DNA of 64,000 nucleotides from Arthrobacter sp. FB24 (lineage in GTDB: Bacteria; Actinomycetota; Actinomycetes; Actinomycetales; Micrococcaceae): assembly GCF_000196235.1 (NCBI RefSeq), contig NC_008541.1, positions 1,922,001-1,986,000 on the forward strand, read 5' to 3'. Shown in pieces: positions 35,124 to 44,500 of this stretch. The position numbers were made by a program, and so were the translations under genes. The notes beneath the pieces were generated by a model. The model did no database searches and was not told the DNA's origin. It saw nothing but the letters and a program-made list of their open reading frames with translations. Position 1 is the first letter of the stretch; every line of letters begins with the position of its first letter.

Positions 35124-35852
35124 TTAGCGGCGGAACAGGCTGCCCAGCTGGTCGGAGTGCACCGTACGGCCGGCGAGCTGCAGGCCGTACCAGGCGGTCA
35201 CCTGATTGGCCGTCAGGACGGTCTTTCCGAGGACCGACTCCAGCTCATTAAGCCAGCGGACAGTATGCAGGGCGGTATCCGGGATCAGGACAGCTTCGGC
35301 GTCCGGCGCGTTGGCGCTTCGGGCCAGTTCAACCACGCCGTCGTGGTCCAACTCGCCGGCGTCTTCGCCTGAAGCAATGTCGTGGGAGGCAAGATCGAGG
35401 ACCTGGATATCCTGGTGGCCAAGCAGCTCCACGAAATGGCGGGAGACGTCGTCGGGGTAGGTCGCCGATACAGACACCTTGGAGATACCCAGATGCCGCA
35501 GTGCAGCGGCGAAAGCCAGCGAGGTGGAGGACGTGGGGACATTAATGACGTCCTGGATCTCTCGCACCTGCTGGTGCGCGCCGTCCCAGCCGAAAACGAA
35601 ACTGCCGGACGTACACGCCCACATAACGGCGTCGGGGCTGTACTTCCGCACGATCTCACCGGCGCCCTCGAGCAGCCGCTCAGACTTGCCGAGGTCCAGC
35701 AATGCCTGAACCTCATGTGTGGTGATTTCGTCAGGTCCGCCTACCGAGGTGTGGACCACGGGCAGATGAATGTCCTCTCCCAGGATCGACTCCAGGTACG
35801 GGTATTCATCCTCGGCACTGTGGCCGGGGTAAAGCATTCCAACAGTTGTCAT
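35124..35852 (-). CDS. Asp/Glu racemase-superfamily protein (EutA-like), second Cys replaced
   Basis: A 242-residue paralogue of the protein at 34269, convergent with it. The first catalytic cysteine is kept (Cys80 in ACTSGSF), and TANQVTAW is conserved near residue 215. The second site reads LIPDTALHT, with Asp192 where the paralogue has Cys203. Two-cysteine racemisation is therefore unlikely; a one-cysteine decarboxylase-like or non-catalytic role is possible. The ATG at 35852 follows AGGAG. Operator O3 lies 75 bases upstream. Confidence 0.75.
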   Translation of the reverse strand: MTTVGMLYPGHSAEDEYPYLESILGEDIHLPVVHTSVGGPDEITTHEVQALLDLGKSERLLEGAGEIVRKYSPDAVMWACTSGSFVFGWDGAHQQVREIQDVINVPTSSTSLAFAAALRHLGISKVSVSATYPDDVSRHFVELLGHQDIQVLDLASHDIASGEDAGELDHDGVVELARSANAPDAEAVLIPDTALHTVRWLNELESVLGKTVLTANQVTAWYGLQLAGRTVHSDQLGSLFRR

Positions 35853-35926
35853 GATTTCTCCTGTGAGACGGGCCGCATGTCCGGCAGAAGCATATTTCAA
35901 CCGCCGCAGAAATAGCATACAGTTTG

Positions 35927-35938
35927 ATTGTCGACAAT
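35927..35938. promoter_or_regulatory. GntR-type operator O3
   Basis: ATTGTCGACAAT, perfectly palindromic and extended to GATTGTCGACAATC. On the minus strand TTGTCG can serve as -35, with TATTTC 17 bases later as -10 for the gene starting at 35852. Confidence 0.75.
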
Positions 35939-36026
35939 CGAAGCCCCGCCCGACCCTCATTGTCAAACCAGGACGATCGGGCGACAGGGAGCAGCGGACG
36001 CAAGCGTCTGCCTAGTAAACTGTTAA

Positions 36027-36038
36027 ATTGTCAACTAT
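36027..36038. promoter_or_regulatory. degenerate GntR-type operator O4 (autoregulation)
   Basis: ATTGTCAACTAT keeps 10 of 12 consensus bases and lies 87 bases before the GntR gene start, so the regulator may control itself with lower affinity. Confidence 0.5.
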
Positions 36039-36124
36039 GAGACATGATGGTTTTGACCGCTAATAGTTCCAGAACTCAACCAGGTCCGCTTGGTGGAGCT
36101 CGCTGCAGCAAGGACGGAAACAGG

Positions 36125-36778
36125 ATGAAAAGGGGAGCCCTAGACCCGGTCGTACAGGAGTCCACTCCGGCCATTATCGCCCGCAAAATCCGCGACGCTA
36201 TTGCCCGCGGTGACTTCGCTCCGGGCGTCCAGCTCGGAGAAGCCGAACTGGCCAAAGAACTGGGCGTCAGCCGCGGCCCTCTGCGCGAGGCCATGCAGCG
36301 CCTCACCCAGGAAGGGTTGCTGGTCAGTCATCGGAACCGGGGCCTCTTTGTGGTCTCGATGGACGAGGACGACTTCCGGGACATCTATCTGGCCCGCTCC
36401 GCTGTTGAGGCTGCCGCCATCGGCCGCGTGATCAGCACCGACCCCCTGGGTAGCGCCGCCAAGCTGATGGAAACTGTGCGAGCCATGGAGAATGCGGCCG
36501 AGTCCCCGAACAGTGAGGCGATGACCGAAGCGGATATGAGCTTCCACGCCCTTCTGGTAGAGCTCGCCGGGAGTCCACGCCTGAAGAAAATGCACAACAC
36601 ACTTTTGACGGAGACGCAGATGTGCCTTAATGCCCTCAAGAGCACTTACGACACGGCCGATCGGCGTATTGCCGAGCATAAGGGCATCGCGGAGGCCATC
36701 TCCCGCGGTGACTCGGACCTCGCCGAGAAGCTCATGGCGGAGCACATGGATGACGCGCTGATGCGGCTGATCCCCTAA
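36125..36778 (+). CDS. GntR-family regulator, FadR subfamily (FCD domain)
   Basis: A 217-residue repressor. The winged helix is at about residues 15-80 (IRDAIARGDFAPGVQLGEAELAKELGVSRGPLREAMQRL, recognition helix SRGPLREAMQ). An all-helical FCD effector domain follows from about 90, with metal-type residues in DMSFHALLVELAGS and a histidine in RRIAEHKGIAEAI. AAGGA lies before the ATG. FadR-type proteins bind GT-N(0-1)-AC palindromes, which the ATTGTNNACAAT sites here satisfy. It is the only GntR gene in the 25-kb cluster, so it is the likely master repressor. The classical ectoine regulator EnuR is MocR-type, so this control is different. Confidence 0.9.
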   Translation: MKRGALDPVVQESTPAIIARKIRDAIARGDFAPGVQLGEAELAKELGVSRGPLREAMQRLTQEGLLVSHRNRGLFVVSMDEDDFRDIYLARSAVEAAAIGRVISTDPLGSAAKLMETVRAMENAAESPNSEAMTEADMSFHALLVELAGSPRLKKMHNTLLTETQMCLNALKSTYDTADRRIAEHKGIAEAISRGDSDLAEKLMAEHMDDALMRLIP

Positions 36779-36867
36779 GCGCCTTTGATGCACCCTGAGC
36801 TTTCCCGGAAGGGCCGCCGGTGCAATATGTTGACGGACCTTGGCTAGGCCCACTCCGCAACTCACCT

Positions 36868-36879
36868 ATTGTCAACAAT
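36868..36879. promoter_or_regulatory. GntR-type operator O5 and promoter
   Basis: ATTGTCAACAAT, extended to CTATTGTCAACAATAG (36866-36881). TTGTCA is a good -35 with TAGTGT 17 bases later as -10, directed to the transporter gene at 36934. Confidence 0.75.
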
Positions 36880-36933
36880 AGGACATGAGGGTAGTGTGAT
36901 GAGCGATACATTTGCTCCCAATCGAGGATTGTC

Positions 36934-38325
36934 ATGTCTAACGCACCACATGGCGCCGGCTCCGGCGCGGAGTTCACGACTCCAGACGAAACGTCCCCCG
37001 CAGGCAAAAAAGTGCTCCACCGGGCCATCGCTGCCTCTGCTATGGGTAATGCCACTGAATGGTTCGATTACGGCGTTTATGCCGTAGCCGCCACGTACAT
37101 CACCGCCAACTTCTTCCCCGGCGAAGGCGCCATGGGAACAGTCTGGACGCTCGCCACCTTTGCCCTTTCCTTCCTCGTGCGGCCGCTGGGCGGGCTGTTC
37201 TGGGGTCCCCTGGGTGACAGGATCGGACGCAAGAGGGTCCTGGCGCTGACCATCATCCTGATGGCTGGCTCAACCTTCGCCATTGGCCTTCTCCCGACGC
37301 ATTCGCTGGCCGGCTGGCTGGCCCCGGCCCTGCTGGTCCTGCTGCGCATGATCCAGGGATTCTCAACCGGCGGGGAGTACGGCGGTGCGGCTACATTCAT
37401 GGCCGAATACGCACCGGACAAGAAGCGCGGCTTCTATGGCAGCTTCCTTGAGTTCGGCACGCTGGGCGGCTTCGCCCTCGGGTCCCTCGTGGTTCTGCTC
37501 TGCACCCTGCTCCTGGGTGAAGGCTCCATGACTGAATGGGGCTGGCGGCTTCCCTTCCTGATTGCCGGTCCGATGGGCATCATCGGCATGTACCTGCGTA
37601 ACAGGCTTGAAGACACCCCGGTCTTCCGCGAACTGGAGGCCAGCGGGGAGCTGGAACCAGCCACGAGCACCGCTCTGAGAGACCTGCTGAGGGATTACTG
37701 GCGCCCCATGCTGATCATGGCCGGCCTCGTCATTCCGCTAAATGTTGTCAACTACACCCTGCTTAGCTACATGCCTACGTACCTTGAGGGTTCGGTGGGT
37801 ATGGATGCCAACACGGTGCTGACTCTGATGTTCGTGGGGCAGATCGCCATGATGCTGATGATTCCGCTGGCTGGCGCCCGCTCCGACAAGATCGGACGCA
37901 AGCCAATGTGGTTCTTCTCCCTGATCGGCCTGTTTGTGATGGCCATCCCGATGTACATGATCATGGCTAACGGCTTCTGGTTTGCGATGCTCGGGTTCGC
38001 CGTTCTGGGTCTGCTGTATCTTCCGCAGCTGGCAACTATTTCCGCCACCTTCCCGGCCATGTTCCCCACCCAGGTCCGTTATGCCGGCTTTGCGATTACC
38101 TACAACGTCAGCACGGCGATCTTTGGCGGGACTGCACCGATGATGAACGAGCTTTTGGTGAATGCCACGGGCAATGTCCTGATGCCGGCATACTACATGA
38201 TGGGTGCCTGCCTGATCGGTTTGGTGGCCGTGTGGAAGATGCAGGAGACTGCCGGGGCTTCGCTTCGCAACATGAAGATCCCCGGAATCAAGAAGATGCC
38301 CGTTCCGCGCCGTCTGGAGAGGTAG
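36934..38325 (+). CDS. MFS transporter, metabolite:H+ symporter (ProP-like)
   Basis: A 463-residue permease with twelve helices. The MHS pattern is clear: GNATEWFDYGVYAVAA near residue 38, RPLGGLFWGPLGDRIGRKRV near residue 87, and GFSTGGEYGGAATFMAEYAP near residue 145. ProP and its relatives import compatible solutes such as proline betaine and ectoine, which fits this regulon. GAGG lies before the ATG, and operator O5 is 54 bases upstream. It offers a second uptake route beside the ABC transporter. Confidence 0.88.
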   Translation: MSNAPHGAGSGAEFTTPDETSPAGKKVLHRAIAASAMGNATEWFDYGVYAVAATYITANFFPGEGAMGTVWTLATFALSFLVRPLGGLFWGPLGDRIGRKRVLALTIILMAGSTFAIGLLPTHSLAGWLAPALLVLLRMIQGFSTGGEYGGAATFMAEYAPDKKRGFYGSFLEFGTLGGFALGSLVVLLCTLLLGEGSMTEWGWRLPFLIAGPMGIIGMYLRNRLEDTPVFRELEASGELEPATSTALRDLLRDYWRPMLIMAGLVIPLNVVNYTLLSYMPTYLEGSVGMDANTVLTLMFVGQIAMMLMIPLAGARSDKIGRKPMWFFSLIGLFVMAIPMYMIMANGFWFAMLGFAVLGLLYLPQLATISATFPAMFPTQVRYAGFAITYNVSTAIFGGTAPMMNELLVNATGNVLMPAYYMMGACLIGLVAVWKMQETAGASLRNMKIPGIKKMPVPRRLER

Positions 38326-38356
38326 CTGCACGCCGGACACGTCCCGGGCCGCAGAA

Positions 38357-38396
38357 AGCCCCCGGCTGCTCCTGAATTCAGGAGCAGCCGGGGGCT
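38357..38396. terminator. 40-base perfect palindromic terminator
   Basis: Self-complementary from 38357 to 38396 (AGCCCCCGGCTGCTCCTGAA and its complement), followed by TTTC. It lies between the convergent transporter and amidase genes and probably ends both transcripts. Confidence 0.9.
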
Positions 38397-38413
38397 CTTT
38401 CGTGCGGGTACTG

Positions 38414-39829
38414 CTAGCTGCGGCTGGTCGTGATGCGTGCCGGCCGTTCCGTGCCCCAGGCAGCGGCCCTCTCATAGGCCTGCGCTGCGCGGAGCACCTT
38501 GCGGTCGGCGTGGCGTGGGCCGATGATCTGCAGGCCGGCCGGAAGGCCTGCCCGGGTGAAGCCGCAGGGGACGCTGACGGCGGGCTGCTGGGTCATGTTG
38601 AACGGGTACGTATACGGCGTCCAGCTGGTCCAGTTCGGGGAATGCCAGCCTTCTGGCGCATCAGTGCCGCGGGGGAAGGCCGGAATGGGAAGCGTAGGAG
38701 TCAGGAGCAGATCGTAGGTCTCGTGGAAGAGGCCCATCTTCACCCCCAGGTCCATCCGCACAGCGGTGGCGTCCAGGAAGTCCGAGGCGCTGAGATCGCC
38801 CTGTTCCTCGATGGAACGGCGCAGCCCGGGATCCACCTTGGTGATGGCGTCCGGGCCGTAAGCCTCAAGTACTTTGGCTGCACCGGCAAACCAGAGGACG
38901 TGGAAGGCCTCAACCGGGTCCTGGATGCCGGGATCCACTTCCTCGATGATGGCGCCGGCGTCGGCCAGGACCACAACCGCAGCCCCGACCAGCCGCTCGA
39001 TTTCCGGATCGTTGGTACCGAAGCCCAGGGTGGGCGAGAACGCGATCCGCATGCCCTTTACGCCGTCGTTTAGGCCGTCCAGGAAGGACCGGGTGGGCGT
39101 GGGAAGGGCTGACCAGTCGCGTGAATCGAAGCCGGTAATGACGTCCAGCAGCAACGCCGTGTCTTCCACGGTGCGGGTCATGGGGCCCGCGTGCGCCAGG
39201 GTACCAAACGGGCTTGCAGGGAACATGGGGACCAATCCGTACGTGGGCTTGATGGCCACTGTCCCGGTGAAGGCTGCGGGGATGCGGACAGAGCCCCCGC
39301 CATCGGTCCCCACGGACCAGGGGCCCATGCCCAGGCCAACAGCAGTGGCGCTGCCGCCGCTCGAGCCGCCGGACGTGAGACCTGCCGCCCGCGGGTTCCC
39401 GGTGGAGCCGTGCCGCAGTGAATCGGTGACGCCCTTCCAGGCGAACTCCGGGGTGGTGGTCTTGCCGATCAGCACGGCGCCTGTTTCCCGCAGCCTGGCG
39501 ACGCAGGGCGCGTCCTGATCCCACGCCGCGTCGGCGTTAATGAGGTTGGTGCCGCGCAGCGTGGCCCAGCCGCGGGTGTAGAAGATGTCCTTGATGGAGG
39601 TGGGGACGCCGTCACCGGGGCCCAGGGGCTGGCCCTTGCGCCACCTGCCCTCCGACTCGCGGGCTTCCTGTAGTGCGCTCTCAGCTTCAACCGAGACAAA
39701 AGCGTTGACGTCCTTGTCCGCCGCTTCAATGGCATCCAGGGCAGCTTGGGTGGCGTCCACAGGGGAGATTGTGCCCTCGCGGTAGCCCGCCAACAGCTCT
39801 ACCGCTGTCAGGTCGGTCAGATCACTCAT
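38414..39829 (-). CDS. amidase signature-family hydrolase
   Basis: A 471-residue amidase with the Ser-Ser-Lys triad. Lys is in VPTSIKDIF near residue 80, and the Gly/Ser-rich block TSGGSSGGSATAVGLG near residue 155 holds the cis-Ser and nucleophile. The ATG at 39829 follows GGAGG. It hydrolyses an amide to acid and ammonia. It lies within the GntR cluster but has no ATTGTNNACAAT site before it and may be regulated separately. Cleavage of an N-acyl or carboxamide intermediate is inferred. Confidence 0.88.
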   Translation of the reverse strand: MSDLTDLTAVELLAGYREGTISPVDATQAALDAIEAADKDVNAFVSVEAESALQEARESEGRWRKGQPLGPGDGVPTSIKDIFYTRGWATLRGTNLINADAAWDQDAPCVARLRETGAVLIGKTTTPEFAWKGVTDSLRHGSTGNPRAAGLTSGGSSGGSATAVGLGMGPWSVGTDGGGSVRIPAAFTGTVAIKPTYGLVPMFPASPFGTLAHAGPMTRTVEDTALLLDVITGFDSRDWSALPTPTRSFLDGLNDGVKGMRIAFSPTLGFGTNDPEIERLVGAAVVVLADAGAIIEEVDPGIQDPVEAFHVLWFAGAAKVLEAYGPDAITKVDPGLRRSIEEQGDLSASDFLDATAVRMDLGVKMGLFHETYDLLLTPTLPIPAFPRGTDAPEGWHSPNWTSWTPYTYPFNMTQQPAVSVPCGFTRAGLPAGLQIIGPRHADRKVLRAAQAYERAAAWGTERPARITTSRS

Positions 39830-39927
39830 TCTTTTCCTCCTACTGGTCACTACGTGTTTGCGTGTTAAGTGCGTGGAACCAGAATCGACGTTTTAACCCT
39901 CCCCCACTTTTCGCGCGTTTTACCCCC

Positions 39928-40042
39928 AACGCTCTCTCACCTTCCGGAGAATCCCTTGGTAAAGGTGAGAGAGCGTTTGGTGTTTCGTTGCGAAAGGTGA
40001 GAGAGGGTTGGGGTTTTTCCTGCGAAAGGTGAGAGAGGGTGG
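39928..40042. repeat. intergenic AAAGGTGAGAGAG repeat cluster and hairpin
   Basis: AACGCTCTCTCACCTT (39928-39943) pairs over 16 bases with AAGGTGAGAGAGCGTT (39962-39977). Two further direct copies of GCGAAAGGTGAGAGAGGGT start at 39990 and 40022. The hairpin can terminate the gabD-type operon. The repeats look like a mobile or REP-type intergenic element. Confidence 0.75.
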
Positions 40043-40048
40043 CAGTCT

Positions 40049-41542
40049 TTAGACGCGCGGGATTGCCATGTACTTGATCTCCAGGAACTCGTCCAGGCCC
40101 ACGCGTCCGCCTTCACGGCCCAGGCCGGAGGCCTTGATGCCGCCGAACGGCGCTGCCGGGTTGGAGACGATGCCCGTGTTCAGGCCAACCATGCCTACCT
40201 CGAGTTCGTCGCCGACGCGGAAGGCGCGGTCCAGGTCCTGGGTGAACACGTAGCTGGCCAGGCCCCACGGGGTGTCGTTGGCCAGCCGGACCACTTCCTC
40301 TTCGGTGTCGAAGGGGATGATTGGGGCCACCGGGCCGAAGATTTCCTCGCTCATCAGTGCGGCGTCGGAGCTGACATCGGACAGCACGGTGGGGGAGTAG
40401 AAGTAGCCTTTGCCCTCGGGGCGGGACCCGCCGCAGATCACGGTGGCGCCCTTGGAAACGGCGTCATCCACGAGTTCCTGGACCTTGTTCAGCGCTTTCT
40501 CCTCCACGAGGGGGCCGACGTCGGTGCCGTCCACTGCGCCGTCGCCCACTTTCAGGGCACCGAGCCGCTTGGCGAGCCGGGCGGAGAAGTCGGCGGAAAC
40601 GGAGCGCTGGACGAAGATGCGGTTGGCGGCTGTGCAGGCCTCGCCCATGTTCCGCATCTTGGCGGCGAACGCACCTTCCACGGCGCGGTCCAGGTCTGCG
40701 TCCTCGAACACGATGAGGGGTGCGTTTCCGCCCAGTTCCATCGAGGAGCGCATGACGTTCTTGGCCGCCTGCTCCAGCAGGCGCACGCCCACGCCGGTGG
40801 AACCGGTGAAGCTGACCTTGCGGGCAATGCCGCTTTCCATCCACGGGGTCACCACCTCTGAGGCTTTGGTGGTGGTGACAACGTTCAGTACGCCTTTGGG
40901 GAGGCCGGCCTCGATCAGGATGTCCGCCAGCGCCAGCGAGGACAGCGGGGTGAGGTTGGCCGGCTTGAAGACTATGGTGCAGCCCGCTGCGATGGCGGGG
41001 CCGATCTTCCGGGTGCCCATGGCCAGCGGGAAGTTCCAGGGCGTCACCAGGACGCACGGGCCAACCGGCTCCTTCGTGACCAGAATGCGGTTCTTGCCGT
41101 CGCCGGTGGTGGTCATGTCACCGCCGATGCGGACGGCTTCCTCCGAGAACCAGCGGAAGAACTCGGCGGCGTAGGCCACCTCGCCCTTGGCCTCGGCGAA
41201 GGGCTTGCCCATTTCCGTGGTCATGATCAGGGCCAGCTCGTCCTGGCGGGCCATGATCAGATCGAAGGCGCGGCGCAGGATCTCGCTGCGCTCCCGGGGT
41301 GCGGTCTTGGCCCACTGCTTCTGCACGCGGCCGGCGGTTTCGATGGCGCGGCGGGCGTCCTCGGGGCCGCCGTCGGCGACGGAAGCGATGACTTCCTCGG
41401 TGGCGGGGTTGATGACGTCGAACCGGGCGCCGGAGGCCGCTTCGGCCCATTCTCCGTCAATGTAGAGGTTGGTGCTGACCTTGGCGACGGCGTCGAGCGC
41501 CTTCTGCGAGGTCTGCGGGTTGGTGGTTGCCTGGATGCTCAT
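40049..41542 (-). CDS. NAD(P)-dependent succinate-semialdehyde-type dehydrogenase (GabD/DoeC-like)
   Basis: A 497-residue ALDH: TPWNFPLAMGTRKIGPA near residue 170, FTGSTGVG near residue 248, ELGGNAPLIVFED with the general base, nucleophile in MGEACTAANR near residue 305, and PFGGIKASGLGREGG at the end. This is the GabD class, to which DoeC (aspartate-semialdehyde oxidation in ectoine breakdown) also belongs. Its start overlaps the stop of the upstream FAD/Fe-S gene by four bases. It is the last gene of the transaminase operon behind operator O6. Confidence 0.9.
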   Translation of the reverse strand: MSIQATTNPQTSQKALDAVAKVSTNLYIDGEWAEAASGARFDVINPATEEVIASVADGGPEDARRAIETAGRVQKQWAKTAPRERSEILRRAFDLIMARQDELALIMTTEMGKPFAEAKGEVAYAAEFFRWFSEEAVRIGGDMTTTGDGKNRILVTKEPVGPCVLVTPWNFPLAMGTRKIGPAIAAGCTIVFKPANLTPLSSLALADILIEAGLPKGVLNVVTTTKASEVVTPWMESGIARKVSFTGSTGVGVRLLEQAAKNVMRSSMELGGNAPLIVFEDADLDRAVEGAFAAKMRNMGEACTAANRIFVQRSVSADFSARLAKRLGALKVGDGAVDGTDVGPLVEEKALNKVQELVDDAVSKGATVICGGSRPEGKGYFYSPTVLSDVSSDAALMSEEIFGPVAPIIPFDTEEEVVRLANDTPWGLASYVFTQDLDRAFRVGDELEVGMVGLNTGIVSNPAAPFGGIKASGLGREGGRVGLDEFLEIKYMAIPRV

Positions 41543-44500
41543 GAGGGATCCTTTTCTTGGGTGGAAGGGAGTGGCTGGCGGCTGGTTTGGGACATCACTG
41601 CCGCCTGTTCGCCGGGGTCGAGAAGTTGGGCCAGGTGCCGGCCAGGTCGGGAGTCATCGAGCTGTTTGACCTGCATGGCGCAGGAGAAGCCGTCTGTGAG
41701 GACCACAGAGTCGGCCTCCGTCTGGTGCAGGGCCGGGGCCAGGGACTGTTCGGCCACCAGCATGCTGACGTCGAAGTGCTCCTTTTCGAATCCGAAGTTG
41801 CCGGCAACGCCGCAGCAGCCGGTGGTGTCCACGACGCTGGCCACGCCCACCGCGCCGAGCGCAGAGCGTTGGGTGCCGGCTCCGAAGACGGAGTACTCGT
41901 GGCAGTGCGTCTGCAGCACCACCTTCTTCGGCAGGGGCTGCGCCGGCGTCGGTTTCCAGCCCGTTTTGGTGAGCTCTTCGATGTGCGATGCGAAGCTGCG
42001 CACACGTGCCGCGACTCGGCGGGCCTGGTCCGTGTGGACCAGTTCGGGAAGGTCCTTGCGCAGCGCAGCGGCGCAGCTGGGTTCCACCACCACGATCGGA
42101 CGGTCCGTGCCGTCGTCGAGTGCCACTGCGGCCTGGCCCATCAGCTTCTTGGCGGTGTCCAGCTGGCCGGTGGATATCCAGGTCAGGCCGCAGCAGGCGT
42201 CCGCCGAGCATTCCGTGGTGGAGCCTGAATTAGCGAGGACGCGGGCCGCGGCGCCAGCCACCTCCGGCCGGAAGCCTCGGGTAAAGGTATCCACGAACAG
42301 CACCACGCCGTCGGCATCCGGCCTGGCGCCGCCGTCGTACCTGGTAACGGGCCGGACGCCGGCCGCCGCCACTTCGCGGCGCCACTCACTGGCACCCGCG
42401 AAGCGGGGCAGCGCCCGCCGGGTGGTGAGACCGCCCAAGGCGGAAGCTGCCTTGGCGAGCGGTGTGGACATCAGGGCGTTGACCAGTGGCGCGATCCGGC
42501 CCGTGATCTTGAGCCAGCGGGGCAGCCAGCCCAGGGAGAAGTGGGACATCGGGCGGAGCTTGCCCTCGTAGTAGTGGGAGAAGAATTCGGATTTGTAGGT
42601 GGCCATGTCGACGCCAGTGGGGCAGTCGCTGGAGCAGGCTTTGCAGGACAGGCAGAGGTCCAGGGCTTCGCGGACCTCCTCCGACTTCCACCCTTCTTCC
42701 ACCGTACGGGCGCCGCGGACCATGTCCTGGAGCACGCGGGAGCGGCCGCGGGTGGAATCCTTTTCATCCTTTGTGGCGCGGTAGCTGGGGCACATCACGC
42801 CGCCGGAATCCGTGCGGCAACGGCCCACGCCGATGCAGCTCTGGAGCGCGTGGACCCATGGGTCCGTGCCGCTGCCTGCAGACGTTTCCGGTGAGTCGGT
42901 GTGTGTGGTGGATCCGCCGCCGGCGCCGAGCGGGCGCAGGTCGAAGCTGGTGCGCCACTGCCGTTGCGGAATGCCCTCCAGTGCCAGGTTGCCGTCCATG
43001 GGATCGGGTTCGGTCAGGGATCCGGGGTTGAGTATTCCCGCAGGGTCCCAGGTGCGCCGGTAGGTGGCGAAGGCCGCCAGCATGCGCGGGGAGTACATCA
43101 GGGGCAGCAGTTCCGAGCGTGCCCGGCCGTCGCCGTGTTCGCCGGAGAGCGAGCCGCCGTGGCGGACCACCAGTTCGGCGGCTTCCTTGGTGAAGGCACG
43201 GAATACGGCCCGGCCGGTCTCGGTGCGCAGGTCGTAGGTGATACGGATGTGCATGCAGCCGGCACCGAAGTGGCCGTACATAACGCCCGTGAGGTGATGG
43301 CGGTCCAGGAGCTCGCGGAAATCCGAGAGGTAGTCGGCCAGGTTTTCCGGTGCGACGGCGGAGTCCTCCCAGCCGGGCCAGGACTCGCCGCCGGTGGAGA
43401 GCCGGGCGGAAAGCCCGGCGCCGTCCTCGCGGACACGCCAGAGGGCCGCCCGTTCCTGGAGGTCCGGGATGGTCCGTCCGTCCACCAGCCGGCCGTTTTC
43501 CTTGAGCCGGGCCAGTAGCCGGTCCGCTTCGGCGCGGACTTGGTCCGGGTTGTCGCCGTCGAGGTCAACGTAGAGCCAGGCTTTACCCTCGGGCAGGCCC
43601 GTCACGGAGCCGTCGCCGCGGCGGAAGCGCATGGTGTCCACGATGGCCGCGTCGATGCCTTCGACGGCGGCCGGTGAAAACTCCAGTATGGTCATGATGT
43701 CGCGCGCCGCGTCCACCACATCCGCATAGCCCAGACACACCAGCAAGGCGCTGGCAGGCTTGGGGACGAGCTTCATCCGTGCGCCCACAATGATGGCGCA
43801 GGTACCTTCGGACCCGGTGAGGGCGCGGGCCATGTTGAACCCGTTTTCCGGCAGTAGGTTGGCCAGGTGGTACCCGGAAACCTGGCGCTGGATGCGTTCC
43901 AGCTCCAGACGGAACTCGGACAGGTGGTTGTGGGCCAGGTCCTTGAAAGACGAGGACAGGGCTACAGCGCGGGCTTCCGCGGTCTTATCTTCCGGGTTTG
44001 TGGCACGCAGCCCCGTGGCAGTAGCGGTGAGCTGGGCGCCGTCGGACGTGACGACGTCGATCTCTGCCACGTGGTCAGACGTCCGGCCATAACGGACCGA
44101 ATGATTGCCGCAGGCATCATTCCCAATCGAACCGCCCACGGTGGCGCGGTTCTTGGAGGACGGGTCCGGGGCGAACGTGAAGCGGTTGCCCGTTGCCTTC
44201 TCCACGTCACGAGAGAGGACGGCGAGTACGACACCGGGGTCCACTGCCACGGTGCCGGAGGTCTCGTCGATCGCGTGGATCGTGTTCATGTAGCGGGAAA
44301 AGTCCAGCACGACTCCGGGACCCATGGCGTTGCCCGCCATGGACGTCCCGCCGCCGCGGCCGATCAGCGGCGTTGCTGTTTCACGGCACGCAGCAACAAC
44401 GGCAACGACGTCCTCCACTGTCCGCGGAAACACCACAGCCAGCGGGGGCACCCGGTAGTTGGACGCGTCATAGGAGTATTCCGCAAGCCGGCGCGGTGAA

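Noticed and set aside
39829..39900. GntR-type operator before the amidase gene
   Set aside because: No ATTGTNNACAAT-like sequence is present upstream of 39829, so the amidase may not belong to the regulon.
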